Shown piece by piece: positions 20,401-28,853 of a stretch of DNA of 64,000 nt. The translations under genes and the position numbers were made by a program. The number at the start of each line of letters is the position of its first letter. Position 1 is the stretch's first letter. Origin of the DNA: Pseudomonas marginalis (GTDB taxonomy: Bacteria; Pseudomonadota; Gammaproteobacteria; Pseudomonadales; Pseudomonadaceae). The notes beneath the pieces were generated by a model. The model had not been told where the DNA came from, did no database searches, and saw only the letters and a list, made by a program, of their open reading frames with translations. The stretch covers positions 3,485,501 through 3,549,500 of the forward strand of contig NZ_FNSU01000003.1 of the NCBI RefSeq assembly GCF_900105325.1, written 5' to 3'.

Positions 20401-21264
20401 ACCGCGATGTATCACGCCAAGGAACGCGGCAAGAACAACTTCCAGTTCTACCAGGCCGATATGAACGCCAGCGCCCTGGAACGCCTGGAACTGGAGAGCG
20501 ACCTGCGCCACGCCCTGGAGCAGGACGAATTCGTGCTCTATTACCAGCCGCAGTTCAGCGGCGACGGCAAACGCCTGACCGGCGCCGAGGCGTTGCTGCG
20601 CTGGCGCCACCCACGCCGTGGCCTGGTGCCGCCGGGGGACTTCATTCCGGTGCTTGAAGAGCTGGGCCTGGTGGTGGACGTGGGCGACTGGGTGATCAGC
20701 GAAGCCTGTCGCCAGCTCAAGACCTGGCACCAGAACAAGGTGCGGGTGCCGAAAGTCTCGGTGAACATCTCCGCGCGGCAGTTCTCCGACGGCCAACTGG
20801 GTACGCGCATCGCCACCATCCTCAAGGACACCGGCCTGCCGCCGGCGTGCCTGGAGCTGGAGCTGACCGAAAGTATCCTGATGCGCGAAGTCAACGAAGC
20901 CATGCACATCCTCGACAGCCTGAAAAACCTGGGCCTGAGCATCGCGGTGGACGACTTCGGCACCGGTTATTCGTCCCTCAACTACCTCAAGCAATTCCCC
21001 ATCGACGTGCTGAAAATCGACCGCACCTTCGTCGATGGCCTGCCCTCCGGCGAGCAGGATGCACAAATCGCCCGCGCCATTATCGCCATGGCCCACAGCC
21101 TCAACCTGGCGGTGATTGCCGAAGGTGTGGAAACCCATGAGCAGCTGGACTTCCTGCGCGAGCATGGTTGCGACGAGGTGCAGGGGTATCTGTTCGGGCG
21201 GCCGATGCCGGCACATCGGTTCGAGGCGCAGTTCAGCAATGATGCGCTGTTCATGTTCGATTGA
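17413..21264 (+). CDS. morA: MorA-type PAS-GGDEF-EAL cyclic di-GMP enzyme
   Basis: A 1283-residue inner-membrane protein that can both make and degrade cyclic di-GMP. A membrane helix (about 28-46), a periplasmic sensor region and a second helix (about 260-280) are followed by several PAS/PAC domains (about 290-800), a GGDEF domain with intact GGDEF near residue 927, and an EAL domain with EAL near 1059 and DDFGTGYSSL further on. Both catalytic signatures look intact. In P. aeruginosa and P. putida MorA controls flagellar timing and biofilm formation, and lies next to glyA as here. Translation appears to start at TTG 17413, with AGGA seven bases upstream. A PilZ receptor gene lies 5 kb downstream. 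Confidence 0.9.
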   Translation: MSKVTPPTPLRAAHVAPGTPLHGTLKGALATLVLLLLALLFWQLLDQLQQNQKNQQQYTIDYSADLAEQISLSMALSAKIALNLLPMVEPPRDIEQQQALTRTLQRSLPELRSIALLAPSGAMISDSANDSQDSAWLEELVQRSHGQPYYLSNNNDGTLIYLLLHQPSGGSRMYWALRLAPESLVNLTRQDSQGQRPMWAIENRLNHRVVSRDSGMPAQWGDALTPDDLNKSVLVTPLSKSDWQLRGMFDRAAVLEQLLPAFIGKCLLGLAFSLIPVIVLLNMRRRQRQVHEGRRRYQDIFEGTGVALCVLDLSGLNAFFGKVNLQTREQLHAWLQSSPEECRQLLTELRITEINQVAVSLLRVGSCEEAWERLIDDCPRNTTSIGHQILEAVLTQQNQLELEIQLKDVAGNEQYLWMVMRLPEQQDDFKAVILSISDITSRKLIELSLVERESFWSDVVRTVPDHLYVQDVISQRMIFSNHHLGHTLGYTKAELQQMGEYFWEILLHPEDAEHYHDLRQQQRQAGYATQLHCQLRFRHRNNQWRRFDIREQALARDKSAQVTRIIGVAKDITDQIEASESLRDSEKRYRMLAESISDVICSTDSQLALNYISPSVNAVLGYDVDWVFKNGWQSIIANPQQLTGIYSLLEQVSRALGDPDALNRLRDQVQTQLFLFDCLRADGRKVPIELRLVLVWDEHGAFEGVLGVGRDISQQRRAEKDLRMAATVFEHSTSAILITDPAGYIVQANEAFSRVSGYAVSDVLDQLPNMLTLDEQQEAHLRYVLKQLHQHSTWEGEVWLKRRNGEHYPAWVGITAVFDDEGDLASYVCFFSDISERKASEQRIHRLAYYDALTHLPNRTLFQDRLHTALQSAERQKSWVVLMFLDLDRFKPINDSLGHAAGDRMLKEMATRLLGCVAEDDTVARMGGDEFTLLLQPRVNREMALNRAIHVAEQILASLVKPFVLEGREFFVTASIGIALSPQDGNELSQLMKNADTAMYHAKERGKNNFQFYQADMNASALERLELESDLRHALEQDEFVLYYQPQFSGDGKRLTGAEALLRWRHPRRGLVPPGDFIPVLEELGLVVDVGDWVISEACRQLKTWHQNKVRVPKVSVNISARQFSDGQLGTRIATILKDTGLPPACLELELTESILMREVNEAMHILDSLKNLGLSIAVDDFGTGYSSLNYLKQFPIDVLKIDRTFVDGLPSGEQDAQIARAIIAMAHSLNLAVIAEGVETHEQLDFLREHGCDEVQGYLFGRPMPAHRFEAQFSNDALFMFD

Positions 21265-21406
21265 GCGGTGTGATGAGGCCGGCACAGTCACCACCCATCC
21301 CGAGATGAGCCCCGCTTGTCCGCGACATGATGTCCTTTCATATGCCATCTAAAACCCATTGGGTTAGAATGCCCTCCTTTTCTGCCCCCGATCCTTGAGG
21401 ACCGCC

Positions 21407-22660
21407 ATGTTCAGCCGTGATTTGACTATTGCCAAGTACGACGCCGATCTCTTCGCCGCCATGGAGCAAGAAGCCGTGCGCCAGGAAGAGCACATTGAGC
21501 TGATCGCTTCGGAAAACTACACCAGCCCTGCGGTGATGGAGGCTCAAGGTTCGGTTCTGACCAACAAGTACGCCGAAGGCTACCCAGGCAAGCGCTACTA
21601 CGGTGGCTGCGAGTACGTCGACGTGGTTGAGCAACTGGCCATCGACCGTGCAAAAGAACTGTTCGGCGCCGATTACGCCAACGTCCAGCCACACGCCGGC
21701 TCCCAAGCCAACAGCGCCGTGTACCTGGCCCTGCTGCAAGGCGGCGACACCATCCTGGGCATGAGCCTGGCCCACGGTGGTCACCTGACCCACGGCGCCA
21801 GCGTTTCCTCCTCCGGCAAGCTGTACAACGCCGTTCAATACGGTATCGATGCCAACGGCCTGATCGACTACGACGAAGTCGAGCGCCTGGCGGTCGAGCA
21901 CAAGCCAAAAATGATCGTGGCCGGTTTCTCTGCCTACTCGCAGATCCTCGACTTCCCACGCTTCCGCGCCATCGCCGACAAGGTGGGCGCCTACCTGTTC
22001 GTCGACATGGCTCACGTAGCCGGTCTGGTCGCCGCTGGCGTCTACCCGAACCCTGTGCCTTTCGCTGACGTGGTGACCACCACCACCCACAAGACCCTGC
22101 GCGGTCCACGTGGCGGCCTGATCCTGGCGCGCGCCAACGCCGAGATCGAGAAAAAGCTGAACTCCGCCGTATTCCCGGGCGCCCAGGGCGGCCCACTGGA
22201 GCACGTGATCGCTGCCAAGGCGATCTGCTTCAAGGAAGCCCTGCAGCCTGAGTTCAAGACCTACCAGCAACAAGTGGTGAAAAACGCCAAGGCCATGGCC
22301 GGCGTGTTCATCGAGCGCGGTTTTGACGTAGTGTCCGGCGGTACTGAAAACCACCTGTTCCTGCTGTCCCTGATCAAGCAGGACATTTCCGGTAAAGATG
22401 CTGACGCTGCCCTGGGCAAAGCTTTCATCACCGTGAACAAAAACTCCGTGCCGAACGACCCACGTTCGCCGTTCGTGACTTCCGGCCTGCGCTTCGGCAC
22501 CCCGGCTGTGACCACTCGTGGCTTCAAGGAAGCAGAGTGCAAGGAACTGGCCGGCTGGATCTGCGACATCCTGGCGGACCTGAACAACGAAGCCGTGATC
22601 GACGCGGTGCGTGAGAAGGTCAAGGCCATCTGCAAAAAACTGCCGGTATACGGCGCGTAA
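21407..22660 (+). CDS. glyA: Serine hydroxymethyltransferase
   Basis: A 417-residue PLP enzyme that interconverts serine and glycine with tetrahydrofolate, the main source of one-carbon units. The PLP-lysine motif TTTHKTLRGPRGG places the Schiff-base Lys at residue 229, as in E. coli GlyA. The N-terminal ELIASENYTSPAVMEAQGS and GYPGKRYYGGC motifs are canonical. Start ATG 21407 follows a TTGAGGA ribosome-binding site. This is the copy that sits beside morA in Pseudomonas; other glyA copies are usual in the genus. It ends in a very long composite hairpin. Confidence 0.97.
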   Translation: MFSRDLTIAKYDADLFAAMEQEAVRQEEHIELIASENYTSPAVMEAQGSVLTNKYAEGYPGKRYYGGCEYVDVVEQLAIDRAKELFGADYANVQPHAGSQANSAVYLALLQGGDTILGMSLAHGGHLTHGASVSSSGKLYNAVQYGIDANGLIDYDEVERLAVEHKPKMIVAGFSAYSQILDFPRFRAIADKVGAYLFVDMAHVAGLVAAGVYPNPVPFADVVTTTTHKTLRGPRGGLILARANAEIEKKLNSAVFPGAQGGPLEHVIAAKAICFKEALQPEFKTYQQQVVKNAKAMAGVFIERGFDVVSGGTENHLFLLSLIKQDISGKDADAALGKAFITVNKNSVPNDPRSPFVTSGLRFGTPAVTTRGFKEAECKELAGWICDILADLNNEAVIDAVREKVKAICKKLPVYGA

Positions 22661-22668
22661 TACAAAGA

Positions 22669-22788
22669 AGCCCACTGTAGGAGCGAGCTTGCTCGCGAAA
22701 AACGTCAACGATAACGCGTGCATCTTGGGTGCACGCGTTGCCTGTGAGTTCTTCGCGAGCAAGCTCGCTCCTACAGGTGGGCTTTTTT
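22669..22788 (+). terminator. Composite REP hairpin and terminator after glyA
   Basis: Outer arms AAGCCCACTGTAGGAGCGAG... (22668-22699) and their complement (22752-22784), followed by TTTTTT, enclose an inner hairpin AACGCGTGCA / TGCACGCGTT (22713-22739). The arms contain the REP core GAGCGAGCTTGCTCGC. The T-run also supplies the stop codon region of the convergent yjiA gene. Confidence 0.85.
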
Positions 22789-23746
22789 ATGCCTGATAGA
22801 CCCGCTCAAAGCCTTCTCGGATCTTGTCCTCCGGCAACTCATCGGCAATAAACACGATCACACTCTCCCGCGCCTCACCCTCGGCCCACTCGGTATCCCA
22901 GTCGAAACCATAGAGCTTGAGCACGCCCTGGAACACCATGCGGCGGTCTTCGCCGGCAATATTGAGCACGCCCTTGTAGCGCAGCAGCTGCTTGCCATGG
23001 TCTTCCAGCAGTTCGTTCATGAACTCACTGAGCCGGTCGATATCCAGTGGCTGGTCGGTGCGCAGCACCAGGCTGGATATACGGTCGATGGACGGCGCCT
23101 TGCTCACCGGGCGCAGGCTCATGCCGGCGTTGAGATTGAAGCCGCGCACATCGAGCAGTTCGGCCAGATCAATCTTGCCGTGCTCGACCACGCGAATCGG
23201 CGCGCGGCGGTTGATGCGTGTGAGGCGTTCACTGAGTGCTTCGAAGGTAGCGTCATCCACCAGGTCACGCTTGCTCACCAGCAGCCGGTCGGCGAAACCG
23301 ATCTGTGCCTGGGCGATGGTCTGGGTCAGGTGATGCTCGGCGTGGGCGGCGTCCACCAGGGTAATGATGCCGTCAAGGATGTAGCGTTCGCGCAGTTCCT
23401 CATCGATGAAAAAGGTCTGGGCCACCGGCGCCGGGTCGGCCAGGCCGGTGCACTCGATCACCAGGCGGTCGAAGGCGATCTCACCGCTGTCCAGACGCTC
23501 GAGCAGCAGATACAGGGCCTTGGTCAGGTCGGTGTGGATGGTGCAGCACACGCAGCCGTTGGACAGGGTCATGACTTGCACCGGTTCTTCGCCCAGCAAT
23601 TGGGTGTCGATACCGGCGTCGCTGAATTCGTTTTCGATCACGGCAATTTTCAGCCCGTGCTCGGCCTTGAGCAGATGGCGCAGCAAGGTGGTCTTGCCCG
23701 CGCCGAGAAAGCCGCTGAGAACGGTGACTGGAATGGGAGAGGACAA
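22787..23746 (-). CDS. yjiA: YjiA-type COG0523 (CobW) GTPase
   Basis: A 319-residue G3E GTPase. It carries Walker A GFLGAGKTT, the metal-binding motif GCVCC near residue 65, ECTGLADP and the guanine specificity motif SKRD. Family members act as metal (often zinc) chaperones. The C-terminal CobW_C domain covers about residues 215-319. Translation seems to start at TTG 23746, supported by a strong AAGGAG site eight bases upstream; no ATG gives the complete P-loop. It is the last gene of a cstA-yjiX-yjiA order equivalent to E. coli btsT-yjiX-yjiA, though a REP pair separates it from yjiX. Confidence 0.9.
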   Translation of the reverse strand: MSSPIPVTVLSGFLGAGKTTLLRHLLKAEHGLKIAVIENEFSDAGIDTQLLGEEPVQVMTLSNGCVCCTIHTDLTKALYLLLERLDSGEIAFDRLVIECTGLADPAPVAQTFFIDEELRERYILDGIITLVDAAHAEHHLTQTIAQAQIGFADRLLVSKRDLVDDATFEALSERLTRINRRAPIRVVEHGKIDLAELLDVRGFNLNAGMSLRPVSKAPSIDRISSLVLRTDQPLDIDRLSEFMNELLEDHGKQLLRYKGVLNIAGEDRRMVFQGVLKLYGFDWDTEWAEGEARESVIVFIADELPEDKIREGFERVYQA

Positions 23747-23779
23747 AAGAAATTCTCCTTAAAGGAACACAGAAACAAA

Positions 23780-23868
23780 TGTGGGAGGGGGCTTGCATCC
23801 GATAGCAGTGTGTCAGGCACTGATCTGTCACTGACACGCCGCTATCGGGGCAAGCCCCCTCCCACAGG
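23780..23868. repeat. REP pair, GTGGGAGGGGGCTTGC type
   Basis: Inverted arms TGTGGGAGGGGGCTTGCATC (from 23780) and GGGGCAAGCCCCCTCCCACA (to 23867), with an inner inverted repeat GTGTCAG / CTGACAC. It lies between yjiX and yjiA inside one apparent operon, so it may affect mRNA decay or expression ratio. Confidence 0.88.
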
Positions 23869-23881
23869 GAGTTGCGTTAAA

Positions 23882-24079
23882 TCAACAGCACTTGGGCCCA
23901 CCCTTGCCGCCGTAACGGGCCTCCTGGCGTTCCCGGAAGAACGCCTTGTAGTCCATCATCGGCTTGTCCGGGTGCTTGGTTTGCATATGCTCGACGTACG
24001 TGTCGTAGTCGGGCATGCCGACCATCAGGCGCGCGGCCTGACCGAGGTATTTACCGAGGCGACTGATGTCATTGAACAT
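23882..24079 (-). CDS. YbdD/YjiX family small protein
   Basis: A 65-residue protein of the YbdD/YjiX (DUF466) family, recognised by GMPDYDTYVEHMQTKHP and the C-terminal KGGPKCC. In E. coli such proteins are encoded directly after the pyruvate transporters CstA and BtsT and are thought to assist them. Here it starts 16 bases after the cstA stop, so the two are cotranslated from one message. The two terminal cysteines are conserved in the family. Confidence 0.92.
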   Translation of the reverse strand: MFNDISRLGKYLGQAARLMVGMPDYDTYVEHMQTKHPDKPMMDYKAFFRERQEARYGGKGGPKCC

Positions 24080-24094
24080 GCTTGCAATCCTCGG

Positions 24095-26161
24095 TTAGGC
24101 GTCCGGTACTGCCTGGAACGGGGCTTCTTTATCCGTACGCTCTTTGTTGCCCCAGGCGGCGACGCCGACCTTGAGCGCATAGAACAGGATGCTGAACACC
24201 ACGAACAGGAACAGCACCGTCAACGTTGCGTTGGTGTAGGCGTTCCAGATCACATGTTGCATCTGGTCCACGCTCTTGGCCGGGGCCAGGATCTGGCCGT
24301 TCGCCAGGGCATCACTGTACTTCTTCGCCAGGGACAGGAAGCCGATCGCCGGGTTGGCGTCGAACAGCTTGATGAAGCCCGCGGTGGTGGTGCAGATCAG
24401 CAGCCAGACCGCCGGCAGCATGGTCACCCAGATGTAGCGCTGGCGCTTCATTTTGATCAGCACAACCGTAGCGAGCATCAGCGCGATACCGGCGAGCATC
24501 TGGTTGGAGATACCGAACAGCGGCCACAAGGTATTGATACCGCCCAGTGGATCGATCACGCCCTGGTACAGCAGGTAACCCCACATGGCCACGCAACCGG
24601 CGGTCGCGATCAGGTTGGCGGTCCAGGACTCGGTGCGCTTGAGCGCCGGTACGAAGGAGCCGAGCAAGTCCTGAAGCATGAAGCGACCGGCACGGGTGCC
24701 CGCGTCGACGGCAGTCAGGATAAACAGCGCTTCGAACAGGATCGCAAAGTGGTACCAGAACGCCATGGTGTTTTCACCCGGCAGCACACTGTGCAGGATC
24801 TGCGCGATACCCACCGCCAACGTCGGCGCACCACCGGCACGCGCGAGGATGGTGGTTTCACCGATGTCATGGGCCACGGCCGACAGCGCCTCGGGGGTAA
24901 TTGCAAAACCCCAGCTGCTGACGGTTTGTGCCACGGTCACCACGTCAGTGCCGACGATTGCCGCCGGGCTGTTCATGGCGAAGTACACGCCTGGCTCAAT
25001 CACCGAAGCGGCAACCATCGCCATGATCGCCACGAAGGACTCCATCAGCATGCCGCCGTAACCGATGTAACGGGCGTGGCTTTCACTGGCCAGCAGCTTG
25101 GGCGTGGTGCCCGAGGAAATCAGCGCGTGGAAGCCCGAGACCGCGCCACAGGCAATGGTGATGAACAGGAACGGGAACAGGCCGCCCTTCCATACCGGGC
25201 CGGTACCGTCGATGAACTGGGTCAGCGCCGGCATTTTCAGGTCGGGCATGGTCACCAGGATGCCGATCGCCAGGGCGATGATGGTGCCGATTTTCAAGAA
25301 GGTAGAGAGGTAGTCACGTGGCGCGAGGATCAGCCACACCGGCAGTACCGCCGCTACGAAACCGTAGCCGATCAGCATCCAGGTGATCTGGATCCCGGTG
25401 AATGTGAAGGCCTTGGCCCAGACCGGATCAGCGGCGATCTGCCCGCCCAGCCAGATCGAACCAAGCAGCAACAGCACGCCGATGATGGAGATTTCACCAA
25501 TGCGGCCCGGGCGGATGTAGCGCATGTAGATGCCCATGAACATCGCAATCGGGATGGTCGCCATCACCGTGAAGATGCCCCATGGGCTCTCGGCCAGGGC
25601 CTTGACCACGATCAGCGCCAGCACCGCGAGGATGATGATCATGATCAGGAAGCAGCCGAACAGCGCGATGGTCCCCGGGATACGCCCCATCTCTTCGCGC
25701 ACCATGTCGCCCAGGGAACGGCCATTACGACGCGTGGACAGGAACAGGACCATGAAGTCCTGCACCGCACCGGCCAGCACCACGCCGGCAATCAGCCAGA
25801 GCGTGCCGGGCAGGTAGCCCATTTGCGCCGCCAGTACCGGGCCGACCAGGGGGCCTGCACCGGCAATCGCCGCAAAGTGGTGACCGAAAAGGATGTGTTT
25901 GTTGGTCGGCACATAGTCCAGACCGTCATTGTTGACCACTGCGGGGGTGGCCCGCCGTGGATCGAGTTGCATCACATTATTAGCGATGAACAAGCTGTAG
26001 TAGCGATAAGCGACCAGATAGATGGCCACGGCAGCGACCACGATCCACAAGGCGTTGATCGCCTCGCCTCGGCGCAAGGCCACTACGCCCAGGGCGCACG
26101 CTCCTACGATTGCCAGCACCAGCCAGGGTAGGTGGCGTAGCAGGCTATTATTATTTTTCAT
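24095..26161 (-). CDS. cstA: Carbon starvation protein A, pyruvate/peptide transporter family
   Basis: A 688-residue polytopic inner-membrane protein of the CstA family. In E. coli CstA and BtsT import pyruvate, and peptide uptake has also been reported. Motifs include NKHILFGHHFAAIAGAGPLVGP near residue 70, the GTRAGRFMLQDLLG segment and at least 15 hydrophobic stretches. The frame is open upstream to 26233, but ATG 26161 gives the usual start MKNNNSLLRHLPW and the family length. It heads the cstA-yjiX-yjiA group and is divergent from the PilZ gene across a 174-base gap that must contain both promoters. Confidence 0.93.
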   Translation of the reverse strand: MKNNNSLLRHLPWLVLAIVGACALGVVALRRGEAINALWIVVAAVAIYLVAYRYYSLFIANNVMQLDPRRATPAVVNNDGLDYVPTNKHILFGHHFAAIAGAGPLVGPVLAAQMGYLPGTLWLIAGVVLAGAVQDFMVLFLSTRRNGRSLGDMVREEMGRIPGTIALFGCFLIMIIILAVLALIVVKALAESPWGIFTVMATIPIAMFMGIYMRYIRPGRIGEISIIGVLLLLGSIWLGGQIAADPVWAKAFTFTGIQITWMLIGYGFVAAVLPVWLILAPRDYLSTFLKIGTIIALAIGILVTMPDLKMPALTQFIDGTGPVWKGGLFPFLFITIACGAVSGFHALISSGTTPKLLASESHARYIGYGGMLMESFVAIMAMVAASVIEPGVYFAMNSPAAIVGTDVVTVAQTVSSWGFAITPEALSAVAHDIGETTILARAGGAPTLAVGIAQILHSVLPGENTMAFWYHFAILFEALFILTAVDAGTRAGRFMLQDLLGSFVPALKRTESWTANLIATAGCVAMWGYLLYQGVIDPLGGINTLWPLFGISNQMLAGIALMLATVVLIKMKRQRYIWVTMLPAVWLLICTTTAGFIKLFDANPAIGFLSLAKKYSDALANGQILAPAKSVDQMQHVIWNAYTNATLTVLFLFVVFSILFYALKVGVAAWGNKERTDKEAPFQAVPDA

Positions 26162-26335
26162 TTTTATATTCCAGCCAGGGTGGACAGAAAGGACAGCCAT
26201 CCGGAGTTTAGCGCTACTGGCCTTAAAGGCCACCCCCCTACGTTGGTCTAGAGCCTTGCAGAGGCAAAAAAAGCAGAAAAAACCACCCGATGATGGCGCA
26301 GGGCTACAATCCTTTTATCCACAGAGGGTTTCACC

Positions 26336-26704
26336 ATGACCGAGCAAGCGTCTGATCGCCGTCGTTTTCGCCGGATCGCCTTTGATGCCAAGACCGAACT
26401 TCGGCAAAACGGCAACGAATGGCCGGTGCAATTGGTGGATTTGTCGCTCAAGGGCCTGTTGGCGCAACGGCCTGAAGAGTGGAAGGGAAATAAGGCGCTG
26501 CCGTTTGCGGTCGACATACGCCTGGATCCCAAGGCGCATATAAAGATGCAAGTACGGTTGACCCACGAAGCTGATGGCCAACTGGGATTTGTGTGCACAG
26601 ACATCGACCTGGACTCGATCAGCCACTTGCGGCGGCTGATCGAGTTGAACCTGGGCGACCAGGAAGAGCTGGAGCGGGAGTTGGGCGCGTTGCTGGAGGT
26701 GTAA
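26336..26704 (+). CDS. mapZ: MapZ-type single-domain PilZ protein (c-di-GMP receptor)
   Basis: A 122-residue stand-alone PilZ domain. Both halves of the cyclic di-GMP site are present: the Arg cluster RRRFRR (residues 8-13) and Asp35-x-Ser37-x-x-Gly40 (DLSLKG). The same residues at the same numbers occur in P. aeruginosa PA4608/MapZ, which when loaded with cyclic di-GMP binds the chemotaxis methyltransferase CheR1 and changes flagellar switching. The place between cstA and radA also agrees with that genome. A GAGGG site precedes ATG 26336. The likely enzyme partner MorA is encoded 5 kb away. Confidence 0.88.
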   Translation: MTEQASDRRRFRRIAFDAKTELRQNGNEWPVQLVDLSLKGLLAQRPEEWKGNKALPFAVDIRLDPKAHIKMQVRLTHEADGQLGFVCTDIDLDSISHLRRLIELNLGDQEELERELGALLEV

Positions 26705-26708
26705 CGGC

Positions 26709-27434
26709 TCAGGGAAACGCCGTACGTGCGGGAAACTCGCTTTCCATGTCCCAGTAGCCCTTCTTCTGACTTGAGGCGCCGTGCCACTGCCCGTCGACAA
26801 ACCGATAAGTCTGATAACGGGTGGCAAAGTCATCCTCACCGTCGCCGTCCATAAATGACGACACCTGCAGCAGTTCATCCGCGCCGCCACTGGTTGGCGT
26901 CGCGATCGTCCACGCCGCCTTGCCCGTATGCGCCAGGGTCAGCGCCTGGACTTTGCCGTCGGCGCCCTGGTAACCCAGCGGGTTGAGTTGCTGCTTGCCA
27001 GGCAGCAACAGCTGCGTGGCAGGCCCGCTGTAGCTGCCCATGGGGGCGGTCTGGTCGATGGTCAAAAAATACACAGGTTCGGGCAGCCCTTTGATCGGGG
27101 CTTTCTCGACCTCGGCCAACGGGTAGCCGAGGTCTTCGTGGGCTATCACCTCGCCAGAGGCCGACACCCAGCGCACCTGGGCTTCGAGCAGCGGGTTGTC
27201 GACCAAGTCGCCGGGCTCGTCGAACGAGTCTTCATCCAGCCCGCTGCCCCAACTGTCCTTGTGCAGTTGGGGGCTGATGCGCTGGTCTTCGAGCACCTGC
27301 AGCACACTGCCATCTGGCGTCACCAGCGTTTGCGCCAGGCGATAGCCCGTTGGCAGCTCAGCCCAGGCCATGGCGGGCAAGCCGGCCAAGGCGACAAACA
27401 GGGCGACTACACCCCAGCGATTCGATCGTTGCAT
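26709..27434 (-). CDS. Exported protein of unknown function
   Basis: A 241-residue protein with a signal peptide (MQRSNRWGVVALFVALAGL..., cleaved after AMAWA). ATG 27434 is preferred over an in-frame ATG at 27443 because an AGGG site sits nine bases before it. The mature protein is beta-rich, with no cysteine pair or membrane helix, and contains an acidic patch DGDGEDDF that resembles a calcium-binding loop. I do not recognise the family. It starts only 16 bases after the radA stop on the same strand and may be the distal gene of a radA transcript. Confidence 0.75.
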   Translation of the reverse strand: MQRSNRWGVVALFVALAGLPAMAWAELPTGYRLAQTLVTPDGSVLQVLEDQRISPQLHKDSWGSGLDEDSFDEPGDLVDNPLLEAQVRWVSASGEVIAHEDLGYPLAEVEKAPIKGLPEPVYFLTIDQTAPMGSYSGPATQLLLPGKQQLNPLGYQGADGKVQALTLAHTGKAAWTIATPTSGGADELLQVSSFMDGDGEDDFATRYQTYRFVDGQWHGASSQKKGYWDMESEFPARTAFP

Positions 27435-27450
27435 GGCGTCCATCCCTGAA

Positions 27451-28818
27451 TTATTCGAAAAGTGCATCCAACGCCTGCTCCAGGCGCGTGACTCCAATTA
27501 CCTGCAATCCTGGCGGCATTTCCTTCGGCGCATTGCCCTTGGGCACGATCGCGCGTTTGAAGCCATGCTTGGCCGCTTCCTTCAAGCGTTCCTGGCCGCT
27601 GGGCACCGGGCGCACTTCGCCCGACAGGCCCACCTCACCGAACACCAGCAGGTCGTGGGGCAATGGCCGGTTGCGCAGGCTGGACATCACTGCCGCCATC
27701 AACGCCAGGTCGGACGCGGTTTCCAGCACCTTGACCCCGCCGACCACGTTGAGGAACACGTCCTGGTCGTGGGTCGGGATGCCGCCGTGACGGTGCAGCA
27801 CCGCCAGCAGCATCGCCAGGCGGTTCTGATCCAGGCCCAGCGTAACGCGGCGCGGGTTGGCCAGATGGCTGTCATCCACCAGCGCCTGGACTTCCACCAG
27901 CATCGGCCGGGTGCCTTCCCACGTCGCCATGACCACACTGCCTGGGACTTCTTCCTGGGCACGGGTCAGGAAAATCGCCGATGGGTTGGAGACTTCTTTC
28001 AGCCCTCGGTCAGTCATGGCGAACACACCCAGTTCGTTCACCGCGCCGAAGCGGTTCTTCACCGCCCGCAGCAAGCGCAAACGACCATCGGACTCGCCTT
28101 CGAAATACAGCACGGTGTCGACCATATGCTCCAACACCCGTGGCCCGGCCAGCGCGCCCTCTTTGGTGACGTGGCCGACCAGGAAGATCGCCGTGCCGCT
28201 CTGCTTGGCGTAGCGCACCAGCAACGCCGCACTTTCGCGCACCTGGGACACGCCGCCCGGCGCCGACTGCAATTGCTCGGTGAAAATCGTCTGGATCGAG
28301 TCGATCACCATGACCTTGGGTTTTTCGATCCGGGCTGTGGCGATGATGCTTTCGATGCAGGTTTCGGTCATGACCCGCAGTTGGTCCTGGGGCAGGCCCA
28401 GGCGGCGCGCGCGCATGGCCACCTGTTGCTGGGATTCTTCGCCGGTGACGTACAGCGCCGGCATGCGGCTGGCGATGCTGCACAGGGTTTGCAGCAGGAT
28501 CGTCGACTTGCCGATGCCGGGGTCGCCGCCGATCAACACCACCGAGCCGTCCACCAGGCCGCCACCCAGAACCCGATCCAGCTCGCCGGAAGCCGTCGAG
28601 AAACGCGGGATCTCTTCGACGCTGACTTCGGCCAGGGTCTTGATCTGCGCCTGCTGCCCGGTCCAACCGGCACGCCCGGTAGGGGCAGCGGCGCCGCCGC
28701 TTTCGATCATGGTTTCAGTCAGGGTATTCCACGCACCACACTCGGTGCATTGGCCGGCCCACTTGGGAAAGGTCGCGCCGCACTCCGTGCAGCCGTACAT
28801 GCGCTTGGCCTTCGCCAT
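27451..28818 (-). CDS. radA: DNA repair protein RadA (Sms)
   Basis: A 455-residue RecA-like helicase for branch migration in recombination and repair. Order of parts: zinc finger CTECG...CTECG (residues 10-27), RecA core with Walker A GGDPGIGKST (about 95), the RadA motif KNRFG (about 255), and a C-terminal Lon-protease-like domain (about 290-455) that lacks the catalytic Ser-Lys pair. ATG 28818 is preceded by GGAGG. Position next to the PilZ gene and ahead of ankB/katB matches P. aeruginosa order. Confidence 0.97.
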   Translation of the reverse strand: MAKAKRMYGCTECGATFPKWAGQCTECGAWNTLTETMIESGGAAAPTGRAGWTGQQAQIKTLAEVSVEEIPRFSTASGELDRVLGGGLVDGSVVLIGGDPGIGKSTILLQTLCSIASRMPALYVTGEESQQQVAMRARRLGLPQDQLRVMTETCIESIIATARIEKPKVMVIDSIQTIFTEQLQSAPGGVSQVRESAALLVRYAKQSGTAIFLVGHVTKEGALAGPRVLEHMVDTVLYFEGESDGRLRLLRAVKNRFGAVNELGVFAMTDRGLKEVSNPSAIFLTRAQEEVPGSVVMATWEGTRPMLVEVQALVDDSHLANPRRVTLGLDQNRLAMLLAVLHRHGGIPTHDQDVFLNVVGGVKVLETASDLALMAAVMSSLRNRPLPHDLLVFGEVGLSGEVRPVPSGQERLKEAAKHGFKRAIVPKGNAPKEMPPGLQVIGVTRLEQALDALFE

Positions 28819-28853
28819 TTGAGAACCTCCAACCGAAAAACCGCGATGATAGC

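Noticed and set aside
22997..26131. A 1044-residue open frame on the plus strand across yjiA, yjiX and cstA
   Set aside because: It spans three genes with clear family motifs on the other strand, and its product is a His/Gln/Arg/Gly-rich sequence without signature.
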